64,000 nucleotides of DNA from a virus, in the IMG/VR virus record IMGVR_UViG_3300036715_003906, positions 62,001 through 126,000 of that record, one strand, 5' to 3'. Below are positions 43,315-52,400 of the stretch, piece after piece. The notes under the pieces are model-generated. The model did not search any database, was not told the origin of the DNA, and saw nothing but the letters and a program-made list of their open reading frames with translations. Numbering within the stretch: position 1 is the first letter of the stretch; the number at the start of each line of letters is the position of its first letter. The position numbers and the translations under genes were made by a program.

Positions 43315-44534
43315 CAGGGCCTCCGAAACGGCTTGCCTACCTCACGCGGGGGCATAGGTGGAGGCGCGTCCGGGACGAGCCCCCACTTCTCCTGGTGCGC
43401 AACCATGCGCTCGTCGGTGGCCTCGGGGTTCATCATCCGGTGAGCAGCCTGAGCCTGCTCCTGGCGGGTCTGCTGGACCCGCCGGGCCACTTCCTCCCCG
43501 GTGAGCCCCGCAAGCGACGTGGTCCCCTGGACACCGTGCCCCTGGAAGACATCGTCGTTGCGGCGAGCCAGGGCCTCCATGTGAGCCTGCCGGGCCCCCA
43601 TGGCCGCCCGCTGCCGTTCCATGTGAGCGTCGACCACCTGGTCGTGCCAGTCCTTCTCCCCGCGAAGGTCTCGGGCCATCTGGTCGGCGAGGTCCTCGAC
43701 CGTCCGGGCCACGATGACCTGCCGCCCGTCCCGCAGGGTGGTGTCCTCGATGGGCTTGCCCTCGAACACATGCCGGAGGAGGGCATCCTTCCGGGCCGTG
43801 CGGTCCTCGGCCTCCCGTCGATGCCGGTCATGGTCCTGGCTGTAGATCTTCTGCACCCCCTTGCCCGCCATGCACGAACCGATGAACTTAGCGTTCTCCC
43901 AGGCCCGCTCGTGCTCGACGTTCGTGTCCTCGATCTGGTTCAAGGCCCGCCAGGTGAGCTGAGCCCACCCGAGGCCGATCCGCTCCGTCCCGGGCACCCC
44001 CGTCACGCTGGGCTGGGCTGGGTCCATCCCCCGGATCTGGGACCAACGAAAGCGGCTGTAGCTCTCCAGGGCATAGGCTTCTGCCAGAGCCGTGAGGAGG
44101 CTCGCCTTGCGGTTCAGCTCCGACAGGTTCCGCACCACGGCCTGCTTGGCCTCCTTGGCCATCTCCCGGGACATCCGCCGGATCTCGGGCATCCACTTCT
44201 CCCGCTCGGGGAGGACGTTGACCCCCTCGATCATGAAGAGGGAGTAGCCGAGGAACACGTCCCAGAACCGGTCCGACGCCGGGCGCGACGTCCCCGCCAG
44301 GCTCGCCAGGCGGGCCATCTCGAACTCGTGCTGGTTCAGGCTCTTCCAGACCAGCAGGACCCCGTTGATCTCCGAAGGCAGAACCAGAAACCCCCTGAAG
44401 ATCAGGGGGATCACGTCCTGGTAGACCTCGGGCCTGACCTCGGGCGCTTTCGGGATGGGCAGGGAGATGTCATCCCCCGACCCACCCTCGGCCAGCCTCT
44501 CTTGCTCGGCCGCGTAGTCGTGCTCGGCCGGCAT
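43314..44534 (-). CDS. Putative tail assembly chaperone or tape-measure partner (406 aa)
   Basis: A helical, charged protein located directly before the tape measure gene and overlapping it (ATGA), the site of tail assembly chaperones. It starts MPAEHDYAAEQERLAEGGSG. Residues 45-110 include hydrophobic helices (VIPLIFRGFLVLPSEINGVLL). The last 170 residues are Arg/Gln/Ala/His-rich helix ending in a Pro-rich tail (PDAPPPMPPREVG). I see no slippery heptamer joining it to the upstream gene, and the two are separated by a normal stop and 6 bases. Classical ribosomal frameshifting of the G/GT kind therefore looks unlikely here. Function inferred from synteny. Confidence 0.58.
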   Translation of the reverse strand: MPAEHDYAAEQERLAEGGSGDDISLPIPKAPEVRPEVYQDVIPLIFRGFLVLPSEINGVLLVWKSLNQHEFEMARLASLAGTSRPASDRFWDVFLGYSLFMIEGVNVLPEREKWMPEIRRMSREMAKEAKQAVVRNLSELNRKASLLTALAEAYALESYSRFRWSQIRGMDPAQPSVTGVPGTERIGLGWAQLTWRALNQIEDTNVEHERAWENAKFIGSCMAGKGVQKIYSQDHDRHRREAEDRTARKDALLRHVFEGKPIEDTTLRDGRQVIVARTVEDLADQMARDLRGEKDWHDQVVDAHMERQRAAMGARQAHMEALARRNDDVFQGHGVQGTTSLAGLTGEEVARRVQQTRQEQAQAAHRMMNPEATDERMVAHQEKWGLVPDAPPPMPPREVGKPFRRP

Positions 44535-44540
44535 CTGGGC

Positions 44541-45641
44541 TCAGTGCCCCGGCGGCCGGAAGAAGGGATTGATCCCTGCGGCGGGCTGGGTCTCGATGAT
44601 CGACGCGGCGGCCTGCGCCGCCTTGGCCGGATCGACCGGAGCCCGGCCCCGTAGCTCGACGGGCTCTCCCCGGGGGACGCCGAGGGGCACCGGCGGAGCC
44701 CCCTGGCTCGCCACCGGGGCCACGGGCAAAAGCCCCAGCTCCCGCTCCGCCGCTTCGGCCTGTGCCGCCAGCTCCGCCGACCGCCGGGAGACCGAGGGCC
44801 CGGGGGACGCCTGGGGGGGCACAGGAGACGCCATCACGGGGGCCGGGGGCCCGAGGTCGGGGGACACGTCCACAACGCGGTTGAGGGGCTGCCGGGGCGG
44901 GGGAGAGGGCGGGACCTGCTGGACCTGGGCGAGCCCCCGGCGAAGCGTGCTCACGTCGACCGGGGCTTCCTCGGCAGGAGCTTCCGCCGTAACGCCCTGG
45001 GCCTCCTCGGCCTCCTTGGCGGCCTGCTCCCGGGCGACCGCGTCGAGCGTCTCCTGGGCGTTCTTGTTCTCGGCCGCCGTGGACTGCTCCATGAGGCCGT
45101 AGTCGTCGAGGACCCGGCGGCGGACGAGGGGGGGAAGCTCCCCGAGCACCTCCTTGGCCTCCCCGATGAGCCGGCGGCTCCGGTCCTCCTCGGACTCGTC
45201 GGGGACCAGGAAGGTGACGCCCTCGGCGGCCTTGGCTTCCGCCTTCTGGATGGCGTCCCCCACCTTGCGATAGGCCGTGTAGAGCGACTCCCGGCCCCAG
45301 GTGGTGAGGACGTTGTCCGCCACCCACCGGTGCCGTTCGACGCGGACCTTCTTGGTGCGCCCCTTCTCGTCCGTGGTCTCGTCCTCGACAAAGTCCACTT
45401 CGCGGAGATCGAGCCCCGCCACCTCGACGAGCCCCCGGGAGACGTGGGCCCGCTGGAGGGTGTGGAGGTACACGAGGTCGTCCATCCCCTCGCAGTCGGC
45501 CAGGATCGCCTCGTGCTCATCGGGCCGGAGACTCCGTACCACCATGGGCAGGCCCCCCATCTCGAAGGGTTCCTCGACGATGCCCACGCCCCGCGCTTGC
45601 GCGAGGGCCTCCCTGAGCTGCTTGGCCGCTACGATACGCAT
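44541..45641 (-). CDS. Putative tail assembly chaperone (366 aa)
   Basis: Follows the tube gene and precedes the 406-residue gene. The N-terminal 200 residues form a helical, acidic domain with an early PFEMGGLPMVVRSLRPDEHE segment, reminiscent of the tube-adjacent chaperones of large phages and of T4 gp-type assembly factors. From about residue 215 the chain becomes disordered and Pro/Ala/Val-rich (VPPQASPGPS) and ends NPFFRPPGH. Such a low-complexity tail could hold the hydrophobic tape measure protein before assembly. The start ATG is at 45641, downstream of a GC hairpin and an AGGACAAA leader. Family inferred from order, not from a firm motif. Confidence 0.58.
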   Translation of the reverse strand: MRIVAAKQLREALAQARGVGIVEEPFEMGGLPMVVRSLRPDEHEAILADCEGMDDLVYLHTLQRAHVSRGLVEVAGLDLREVDFVEDETTDEKGRTKKVRVERHRWVADNVLTTWGRESLYTAYRKVGDAIQKAEAKAAEGVTFLVPDESEEDRSRRLIGEAKEVLGELPPLVRRRVLDDYGLMEQSTAAENKNAQETLDAVAREQAAKEAEEAQGVTAEAPAEEAPVDVSTLRRGLAQVQQVPPSPPPRQPLNRVVDVSPDLGPPAPVMASPVPPQASPGPSVSRRSAELAAQAEAAERELGLLPVAPVASQGAPPVPLGVPRGEPVELRGRAPVDPAKAAQAAASIIETQPAAGINPFFRPPGH

Positions 45642-45661
45642 TTTGTCCTCATCTTGATTGG

Positions 45662-45681
45662 CCCCCGGCCGGAGCCGGGGG
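45662..45681 (-). promoter_or_regulatory. Strong GC hairpin between tube and chaperone genes
   Basis: The transcript can form CCCCCGGC-TCCG-GCCGGGGG, a perfect 8-bp stem with a 4-base loop, 7 bases after the stop of the tube gene. There is no U tract, so it is more likely an mRNA-protecting or pausing structure that keeps tube message abundant than a full terminator. Confidence 0.5.
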
Positions 45682-45688
45682 AGTCAGG

Positions 45689-46399
45689 TCAGCCGACCAG
45701 CGGCGAGAAGGCCCCGCCCGCGAAGCGGAGCGAGTAGCCCTTGCCGGCGGCGCCGTTGTCGGCGATCGGGGCGAGGCCCGTGTCGACGAACTCGCCGTAG
45801 TGATCCGTCCCGCTGATGACGTCCGTGACGTTGACCGAGCTGTTCTCGGAGACCATCGCGGCATCGGCGGTGAAGGACGCGGAGTAGCTGTTGAACCAGC
45901 ACCCCTCGAAGTACGTGAAGAGAGCCCGGATGTCGGTCGTGACGAAGCCCGCGCCGCTCGTCGGGAGCTGGCTCGCCGGGAGCGCGAAGCCCTGTTTGTC
46001 GTACTGGGGCGAGGACGCGATCTCGGAGAACACCAGCTCTTGCTTGATATCGAAGGGCCAGCGGTGGTGACGGAGCGACCGCACCAACCCGTCGATGCCA
46101 CCCTTGTAGCCGACCATCTGGAAGAGGTTGGCCGTGTAGAGCAGGGTCTTGTTGAGCGTGAGGGTCATCGACTCGGTGACGTTCGGCACCAGCTCGGCGA
46201 TGATGTCCCCGTACCCGACGCCGCGCACGGAGTCGATCGTCCGGCTCTCGTCGAAGCCGAACTCGCTGATCACCCCGAGCTGCTGGAACGCATTGGCGCC
46301 CGTGGCGTAGGAGTAGATCTTGTTCTTCTGGCTGACGGCCGCCCGCGTGTTGGGGGCCGTGCCCTGCCGATAGATGTAGTTGTCTTGGGTGACGGGCAT
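45689..46399 (-). CDS. Tail tube protein (236 aa)
   Basis: A 236-residue beta-rich protein starting MPVTQDNYIYRQGTAPNTRA. Size and position (before the chaperone and tape measure genes) fit the tube protein that polymerises into the inner channel of a contractile tail. The section FGFDESRTIDSVRGVGYGDIIAELVPNVTESMTLTLNKTLLYT resembles the tube fold, where an early strand pair and a VPxxTE-type turn are followed by a helix. No signal peptide or cysteine pair is present. The strong hairpin just downstream could stabilise its message, as expected for a high-copy protein. Sheath and tube genes are separated here by about 8.6 kb, more than usual. Confidence 0.75.
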   Translation of the reverse strand: MPVTQDNYIYRQGTAPNTRAAVSQKNKIYSYATGANAFQQLGVISEFGFDESRTIDSVRGVGYGDIIAELVPNVTESMTLTLNKTLLYTANLFQMVGYKGGIDGLVRSLRHHRWPFDIKQELVFSEIASSPQYDKQGFALPASQLPTSGAGFVTTDIRALFTYFEGCWFNSYSASFTADAAMVSENSSVNVTDVISGTDHYGEFVDTGLAPIADNGAAGKGYSLRFAGGAFSPLVG

Positions 46400-46439
46400 G
46401 GGGTTACCTCAAATGGGGGGGCCGAGACGCGAGGAAGCC

Positions 46440-47006
46440 TCACTTCCCGGGGGGGAAGAAGGCGTCGTGGATCTTGGTGGCGTCCGCCGCGAGGGTGTCC
46501 AGCTCCGGGCCAACCCAGGGCTGCGCCATGTCGACGTCGCAGGCCAGCTTGGCGACCTTGGCGGCGAGGACGTGCAGGTCCGCCCGGGCCTTGGGGGCGT
46601 TGAAGCCCCCCTTGCCGGACGCCTTGCGGGTCGCCTCGATCTCGTTCACACGAGCGAGAACCGTCTGGATCTTGCCCAGGGTCTCGTCGGCGATGGCGAC
46701 GTTCCGGTCGAGCATGTCCGCCGAGGGGCCGCACGCCTCCTTGCCGGGGGTGGGGTGCGTGACGCTCTTCGGGAGGGTGTAGCCGCCGTCCGGAACGGTG
46801 TCGACCTTCGGTTGACCGAGGCCCATGAAGGCGTCGTTCTTCGACGGGTCGCCGAAGTTCGGCAGGGTGAGGGTCGCGAGGACCTTGTGGAGAGCCTTGA
46901 AGGTGTCCGTCGTCGGCTTCTGCCCGGAGGTCATCCCTCGGGAGATCTGATCCAGGACAGCACTGGCCGCCGTGAGCTTGGAGGCGATGCGGGTCGCGGG
47001 GTTCAT
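46440..47006 (-). CDS. Unknown helical protein upstream of the tube gene (188 aa)
   Basis: I start it at the ATG at 47006-47004 (MNPATRIASKLTAASAVLDQ), preceded by GGGGATCGAACC and by the recurring junction motif. The open frame continues upstream without a stop to an ATG at 47273 (277 residues in all), but the joining residues (PLIPRGDRT) are simply the translated junction motif. The protein is helical, with Lys, Ala and Thr-rich stretches and a C-terminal amphipathic region (LHVLAAKVAKLACDVDMAQP). Two cysteines are present. It could be a tail completion or structural protein given its place next to the tube gene. The family is not recognised. Confidence 0.6.
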   Translation of the reverse strand: MNPATRIASKLTAASAVLDQISRGMTSGQKPTTDTFKALHKVLATLTLPNFGDPSKNDAFMGLGQPKVDTVPDGGYTLPKSVTHPTPGKEACGPSADMLDRNVAIADETLGKIQTVLARVNEIEATRKASGKGGFNAPKARADLHVLAAKVAKLACDVDMAQPWVGPELDTLAADATKIHDAFFPPGK

Positions 47007-47023
47007 GGTTCGATCCCCGCGGG

Positions 47024-47038
47024 GGATAAGAGGACTAG
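47024..47038 (-). promoter_or_regulatory. Recurring junction motif, copy 4, with palindrome
   Basis: Coding-strand CTAGTCCTCTTATCC, continuing into the inverted repeat ATCCCC-CGC-GGGGAT at 47013-47027. The right arm of that hairpin contains the GGGGA that would serve as ribosome binding site for the ATG at 47006, so folding could limit translation of the downstream gene. Confidence 0.35.
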
Positions 47039-47487
47039 CAGCCCACCGTTTGCGCACGGGGACCAGGAACGCAAGGAGCGCATCCAGGTCGAGCGCGACG
47101 GTCACCGTCCCGTGCTTGTTGAACTCGTCGAGCGCCCTCCGCTGCCGCCCCCGGCCCCCCACAAACGTCGAAACCACCCGAAGCACGGAGACCCTCCCGA
47201 GGGAGAGGCGCTCCCCTTCGGGCGTCTCGACGTAATCCACAAACCCATCGGTGCCGAGGGTGACGGTTCGCATCCCCCTCGGCGCCCCGACAGATGGATA
47301 ACCAAGGCAGCTCGTCGGTGTCGCGCGCCAGGGTCTCGAAGGTCTTGGCGGCGGGGGGAGGGGGGAGGGTGTCTCGGGCGGGCATCTCGACCTCCTCGCA
47401 GGAGAGGTGAGCGAAGCCGCGGATGGCGGCGGAGGAGAGGTGAGCGAAGCCGCGGATGGCGGCGGAGGAGAGGTCCGAGGGGGTCAT
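47035..47487 (-). pseudogene. Frame-disrupted small gene
   Basis: Coding quality is good in one frame from the ATG at 47487 (MTPSDLSSAAIRGFAHLSSA) to about 47270. It is then good in the +1 frame from 47273 (MRTVTLGTDGFVDYVETPEG) to about 47045. The original frame reaches TAG at 47035, exactly where the junction motif starts; the second frame instead runs on into the next gene. The switch lies in a GGGGG run (GAGGGGGATG). A single-base indel there and a compensating one near the end would restore one protein of about 150 residues. Alternatives are two short genes, or programmed slippage on the G run. No family recognised. Confidence 0.5.
47404..47469. repeat. 33-bp perfect tandem duplication
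   Basis: Two adjacent identical 33-base units (47404-47436 and 47437-47469) encode the 11-residue block SSAAIRGFAHL twice in frame near the start of the disrupted gene. Identity of the two copies points to a recent event. Confidence 0.9.
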
Positions 47488-47522
47488 GGAGCTACTACGC
47501 GGCGCCCCCCTCGGAATCAACA

Positions 47523-48359
47523 TCAAATCTGCACAAGCACAGGGAGCACGTCCGAAAGACCGAGGGACGTCCCACCCTCGGGGGACCTGACCCACTCCCC
47601 CGCACGTACCCATGGACGCCCCTCCCGCTCGGTCAGGAGGAAGGACCCCCGGTCCAGATCGAAGGGCACGTAAGGGCTCTTCCGGCCGAGCCACACCTCG
47701 CCCCCGGCCCCCTGCACAGCCCCCCGCAGATACCCCCGGCGGAAGGCTTCGATCCACCCGTAAAGGGGGGCGTGGGGCGTCTGAAACATCCCGAAGCCCT
47801 CCGTCCCGTGCTCGATGAGGGTGATGTCCCGGGGGAAGTGCCTCATGGACGGCAAGGTCCCCGCCGAGAGGTAACCCTCGATCCACTCGACGGCGGATCG
47901 GAGACGCCGGCCGCACTCCGATCGGCTCAGTCCCGAGGGAAAGCTGTCCTCCAGGTGCCGGAGGAACTGGCAGACCCGAGTGTCGAGATGCGCGAGAAAC
48001 GACGGGCCCAGCCGGTGGGCCGCGTCCACCTCGGCCACGAACCCAATCAGCCGGTCGCTGAGGCAGAGGTTCCGCCGGAGAAAGACGGACACGGCCACCA
48101 GCGTGTCGACATGGACCTCACGACAGACGAACTTCAGGGGCAGGGGGCGCCCCTGCAAGATGTCGAAGACCAGGCTGGTGAGGGCTCCCGGGTCCGCCAC
48201 CCCGAAACCCGGCCCGTGATGGTTGTAGGCGTAGAGCCCGGGGTCCCCCACCTGGGCCCGGGTCGACCCCGTCTCGAACGTCACCGCGTCGTCAAGGATC
48301 GGAGGGGCGGTCGTGTCCACCACCACATGGAGGTCAATCGGCGCGAGGCTCTCCTGCAT
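47523..48359 (-). CDS. Unknown protein with NHH-type motif (278 aa)
   Basis: Starts MQESLAPIDLHVVVDTTAPP. Candidate active-site features are an early hydrophobic strand with Asp (LHVVVD), then YAYNHHGPGF near residue 45, and an acidic HVD at about 83. GFVAEVDAAHRLG follows near residue 105. This arrangement of H-H and Asp residues recalls DHH-type phosphoesterases, but the canonical DHH is NHH here and I cannot confirm the fold. The C-terminal half is mixed (IEHGTEGFGMFQTPHAP...). The gene lies among unrelated genes between helicase and tube. It could be a nucleotide or phosphoester hydrolase; this is a weak suggestion. Confidence 0.5.
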   Translation of the reverse strand: MQESLAPIDLHVVVDTTAPPILDDAVTFETGSTRAQVGDPGLYAYNHHGPGFGVADPGALTSLVFDILQGRPLPLKFVCREVHVDTLVAVSVFLRRNLCLSDRLIGFVAEVDAAHRLGPSFLAHLDTRVCQFLRHLEDSFPSGLSRSECGRRLRSAVEWIEGYLSAGTLPSMRHFPRDITLIEHGTEGFGMFQTPHAPLYGWIEAFRRGYLRGAVQGAGGEVWLGRKSPYVPFDLDRGSFLLTEREGRPWVRAGEWVRSPEGGTSLGLSDVLPVLVQI

Positions 48360-48380
48360 CCCCCACCCCTACACCGCGGG

Positions 48381-48830
48381 CTAACACGGGCAGGGGTCGA
48401 CATCGCACGAGGGGGGGTCCACATGCGCCTGCTGAGGGATGTCCGGGTAGACGCGGATGACCCGGTCCCGGTAGCTCGGCGGGGGCACGGGGACCGCGCC
48501 CATGGGGTAGCTCTGACGCCCGTCCCTCTGGTCCACGTAGGAGGCGAGCGCCGTGTAGGCGTGAAGAGGAAGGGGGACCGTCTCGGCCTCCCAGGCGTCG
48601 ATCGTGGCCGTGTCGACGTTCAGGAACGTCGCGGCCTCGCTGACCAGCCAGGGGACCCCTTGGCGAAGGAACTGGAAGACCACCCCCCGCACCAGGCCCA
48701 TGTGGGCCAGGGTGGACGCGGCACGGAGCCAGGCTGCCCGGCGAGCCTCGAGGGTGAACTCGGGCCCCCAGTCCCGCTGCAAGGCCGGGAGACGGGCCAC
48801 GAAGGTGATACCCAGCCCGGGGACCTGCAT
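48381..48830 (-). CDS. Unknown protein with HTH-like segment and Cys-rich tail (149 aa)
   Basis: I choose the ATG at 48830 (MQVPGLGITFVARLPALQRD) because AGGGG stands 8 bases upstream. A GTG at 48902 would add a Cys/Pro-rich stretch (SPCPPDPCPPSPHEPF), and further upstream the frame is a shadow. Residues about 45-95 (VPWLVSEAATFLNVDTATID and on) could form a helix-turn-helix of the Cro/MerR kind. The chain ends PPSCDVDPCPC. The function is not known. A regulatory or DNA-binding role is possible from the HTH-like pattern alone. Confidence 0.5.
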   Translation of the reverse strand: MQVPGLGITFVARLPALQRDWGPEFTLEARRAAWLRAASTLAHMGLVRGVVFQFLRQGVPWLVSEAATFLNVDTATIDAWEAETVPLPLHAYTALASYVDQRDGRQSYPMGAVPVPPPSYRDRVIRVYPDIPQQAHVDPPSCDVDPCPC

Positions 48831-48909
48831 GGAGTAGTCCCCTGTCGTCCAGAAGGGCTCGTGGGGGCTGGGAGGGCAGGGGTCTGGGGGGCAGGGGGAC
48901 ACGGGGCTA

Positions 48910-49078
48910 TCACCCCCCGTCCATAAGAAGAGCCTCCCGGATGCCCCGGCTGGCGCCGCGTCGGGCCTTCTTGTGCCCGGACCGGTGCACCTTGGCGAGC
49001 ACCTCCCGGAACCATCGCTTGTGCCGCGGGTCAGAGCAGCCGGAAGAAGGAGACGGTCGCCCCGGAGGGCGAACGCAT
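48910..49078 (-). pseudogene. Small basic protein interrupted by a stop at a CTC-TGA-C site (possible +1 frameshift)
   Basis: An ATG at 49078, overlapping the upstream stop as TGATG, opens a frame MRSPSGATVSFFRLL that meets TGA at 49033-49031. In the +1 frame the sequence continues with strong coding character: DPRHKRWFREVLAKVHRSGH, then a basic helix ending EALLMDGG and TGA at 48912-48910. No start codon fits this second part alone, except an internal GTG. Joined, it would be a 55-56-residue very basic protein. The junction CTC TGA C resembles the CUU-UGA-C slippage site of the release-factor-2 gene. A one-base indel or sequencing error is the plain alternative. Confidence 0.5.
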
Positions 49079-49443
49079 CAGGCGCGGCCCTCCCAGTATC
49101 CCTCGCGGTCGTGGTAGTCCTCCATCTCGGCCTCGATGCGGTCCTGGAGGTTGTCCCGCCAGTTCTGCGTCCGCTTGACGATGGGGGCCTTGCCGGACTT
49201 GAGGGGCCGCTGGGACCGGATCGAGTAGAGCTGGATGCGGATTGCATCCTCCCCGATCCCCGCGCCCTGGCTCGCGCCATCCCGGATCGAGGTCCACACC
49301 CGGACCGCGACCAGCGAGGAAAGGAGGAGGTCGTAGTAGATCTCCCCCCGATGCGTCGAACGACGGGGCGTGAGGGCCCGGAAGGCGCGGGTCAGGAACT
49401 TGTCCATCTCCGCCTGGGTAACGTTCGTGAACTGGACAGCCAT
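49078..49443 (-). CDS. Conserved-type phage protein of unknown function (121 aa)
   Basis: A 121-residue protein starting MAVQFTNVTQAEMDKFLTRA. The middle segment VRVWTSIRDGASQGAGIGEDAIRIQL is of a kind I recall from small uncharacterised proteins of several phages, where an early 'E(M/L)x.FL' helix and a 'VGEDAIRV' strand are conserved. The C-terminus is charged and helical (NWRDNLQDRIEAEMEDYHDR). It begins 15 bases after the helicase stop and its own stop overlaps the next start (TGATG), so it is expressed with the helicase. It may assist DNA metabolism, but nothing in the sequence proves it. Confidence 0.55.
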   Translation of the reverse strand: MAVQFTNVTQAEMDKFLTRAFRALTPRRSTHRGEIYYDLLLSSLVAVRVWTSIRDGASQGAGIGEDAIRIQLYSIRSQRPLKSGKAPIVKRTQNWRDNLQDRIEAEMEDYHDREGYWEGRA

Positions 49444-49458
49444 CGCGTACCTCTTGGA

Positions 49459-52400
49459 TCAGTTACGGGTCCGGTCGTAGGTATACCCCGACAGCGGCGC
49501 GGGGCTCGGGGCGGCCGGGACGGAGACGGGCACGCGGGCCGGAGTGAAGCGCGCACTCCGTAGCCGGGCGGTCTTGTCCATGTAGTCGTCGAGGCCCGCC
49601 CCGACCTCGTCCCAGTCGAGGGGCTCCTCCAGGACCTCCTCGGCGTTCTCGACCACCTCGGCGTCCGTGGCGGGCACGGCGCCGGGGGTGAGGGTCTCCG
49701 GCTGCTGGACGTTCTGCCCGGGCTTGAGACCGGCCTCCGCGACGAAGGGCGACATGCCCCCGGGGCAGAGGATCGTAAGGGACTTCTGGGCCCGGGTGAG
49801 CGCCACGTACCCGAGCCGGCGCTCGGACTCCATGGCCGTCTGGGGGTCGACGAGCTGCTCCTCGCGGATCTCGTTCTCCTTGGGCTTGCGGGGCGCACGC
49901 TCCATCGGGAACTTGCCCTTGGGCATCATGAGGGTGACGTCGGGCCACTCGGCGCCCTTCGTCGAGTGCGCCGTCCCCAGGTAGACGCCCGGCGGGGGCT
50001 TGCGCTCGGAGAGCGGGACACCCTGGGCCACCTGCTGCTTCTCCCACTCGTCCGGATCGATCCGCAGCTCCTCCGACCGGCTGGCGAGCCCGTCGAACTT
50101 CGCCCGGAACTGGTGGGGGTCCTGGGGGTTGTAGTTCGGGTCGACCTCCTGGGGCTGCATCATCATCATGACGAACTCCAGAGACCCGAGGCTCGACTTC
50201 TCCTCCGTCAGCTCCGGGTCCTCCTCGGCCGCCTCCTGGCTCACCCGCGCTGACAGCCGGCGCACGGTGGCGTCATGGAAGGACTCGATGCGGGTCGCCC
50301 AGACGGTCTGGCCCGGGTCGGGCGGGATCACCTCGACGATGGGCAGGGCGAGGATGCTCTCGAACAAGTCCTTCGAGGAGAACTCCTTGTCCTGCATGTA
50401 GGAGCGGATATCCCCCAGGCCCTCGAGGAGCGGCTTGGCCTTCTGCGCATCCTTGGACGCCCGGTACACGGGGTCCCCCGTGATCCCCTGGATCATGGTC
50501 GAGAGGAACATCGGGTCCCGGACGCACGCCAGCAGGGGGTCGAAGGTGGCGAAGTCGAAGCGGTGACGGGCGCAGTAGTCCTGCATCGCCCGCTTCATGG
50601 CCTTCTCGGCCAGCTTGACGTTCTCCGCCCGGTCCGTCTGCGAGAACTTGGGCTTGATAATCCCGCCGTGGATGAGGGTCTGGCAGAAGGACTCCTGCAC
50701 CGCCCGGGGCGTCGAGCCCGTCGCCACGTTCATGAAGGACCGGAAGGTGTCCGTCTCCTGCGAGCCGAAGACCGAAGCGGCCTTCTTCTGGACGTACCGG
50801 GTCCCGGTGACCGCGCAGATGCGCTGGAACACCCCCAGCTCCGCGTTCGTCCGGGCGAGGACGGCGAAGTTGCTGAGGGGCTCCCCGGCCGCCGTGGCCA
50901 TCATGATCTTCTTGCCGAACTCCACCGCCGCGTCTGCGTCCGTATTCGGGACCAGGACGTTCAGGTTCGCCTCCCCCTTCACCCGGTGCGGGGCCGCCTT
51001 GGCCACCATGGGGATCTGGTTCGCGTTGTTGGCGATGAGCTTGTTTGCCGCGTCGACAAACTCCGGGGCGCAGCGGTAGTTCGTCGTGATCTGCCGGTCC
51101 TTGAACCCCATCTGATCGAGCGCGATGAAGTTGGCCGGGTCTGCACCACGGAACTGGTAGATCGACTGCTTGTCGTCGCCCACCATCCAGAAGGACTTGT
51201 CCTTGTCGTCCGTCTGGATGTGCTCCGTCATGAGCTGGAGGATCTCGAACTGAAGGGGGTTCAGGTCCTGGCACTCGTCGACCATGATGTGGTCGATGCC
51301 CGCCTGGACCTTCTTCCGGGCCTGGGGGTTCGCCTTGATAATGTCACGGAAGACCGCGAGCATGTCGTTGAAGTCCCCGACGCGCGGCTTGCCGCCCCGG
51401 TAGAAGTCCACGAACTTCGCGAACTTCGGCGTGCCCTTGGGGTTCGTCGAAGGGCCGCAGAGGTTCGGCCGCCACGACGTCCCGAGGCCGCCCTTGAGCC
51501 CCTCGTAGACCTCGTAGAAGCGGAGCGCCTGGTACGCCTCCATCGAGCCCTGCTTCTCGCACCAGTCCTTGACCTGGTCCATGGACATGCCCTGCCCCTG
51601 GAAGATGTTGAGGTAGGCCATCATCCGGGCCGACTTGGGGGGCATCTTCCACAGCTCGTCCGCCGGCACCTCGCGCTTCTCGCCCTCGGGGTCGCCCGGG
51701 GGGTCGCGATCGATGTACGGGAAGCACTCCTCCCAGATGTCCTTGGTCGCCTTGAAGAGGGCCGACGCCGACACCATCCCGCCCCGGCCGTTGACCCGGG
51801 CGAAGATGTTGACCTGGGCCGGTGTGCCGTAGGCATTGATGGCCGCCAGGAAGGTCGAGTGCATCGTCCCGACCGTGACCCCGTTCGCGTTCTTGTTCTT
51901 GGTCGTCGAGACCTTCCCCGACCCGACCTTGACCGCCATCTTCTGCGCCAGCTCTTCCGCCGCCTTCGTGTTGAAGGACATGGCGATCATCCGGTTCGGC
52001 GTGGCGCCGCTGTCGATCAGGTACTGGACCCGGGCGAGCAGGGTCGTGGACTTGCCCGACCCGGCGCCGGCCGACACCCGCACCTTGCCCCCCGTGAGGG
52101 CCGCCGACCGCTGCTCGGGATCGAGCTTGCGAAGGGCCGGGGGAACGTTGGCCTCGATGGCCGGATCCGTCGCCACGGCCACCGCCACGCTCGTGGCCAC
52201 CGCAATGGCCTCCGCACGGGTGATGGGTCCGTCAGGCGTCCCCGCCTTGTCCATGGCCCGCGTGGCCGCCTCGTGGGCCTCCGCCTCGACCTTGGCCAAG
52301 GTTGCCGACTGCTTGTCCCCCGCCTCCGCCCCCTCGTCACGGTCAGGCTTCGCCTCCCGCGTCACCTGCTGCGCAAACGACGCCTTGGTGGCATCCGCCA

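Noticed and set aside
43314-45641. Ribosomal frameshift linking the two chaperone-like genes, as in many tailed phages
   Set aside because: No slippery heptamer found near the first gene's end, and the genes are separated by a normal stop and 6 bases with their own start.
47404-47469. CRISPR-like repeat
   Set aside because: Only two units, directly adjacent without spacers, and inside a coding frame.
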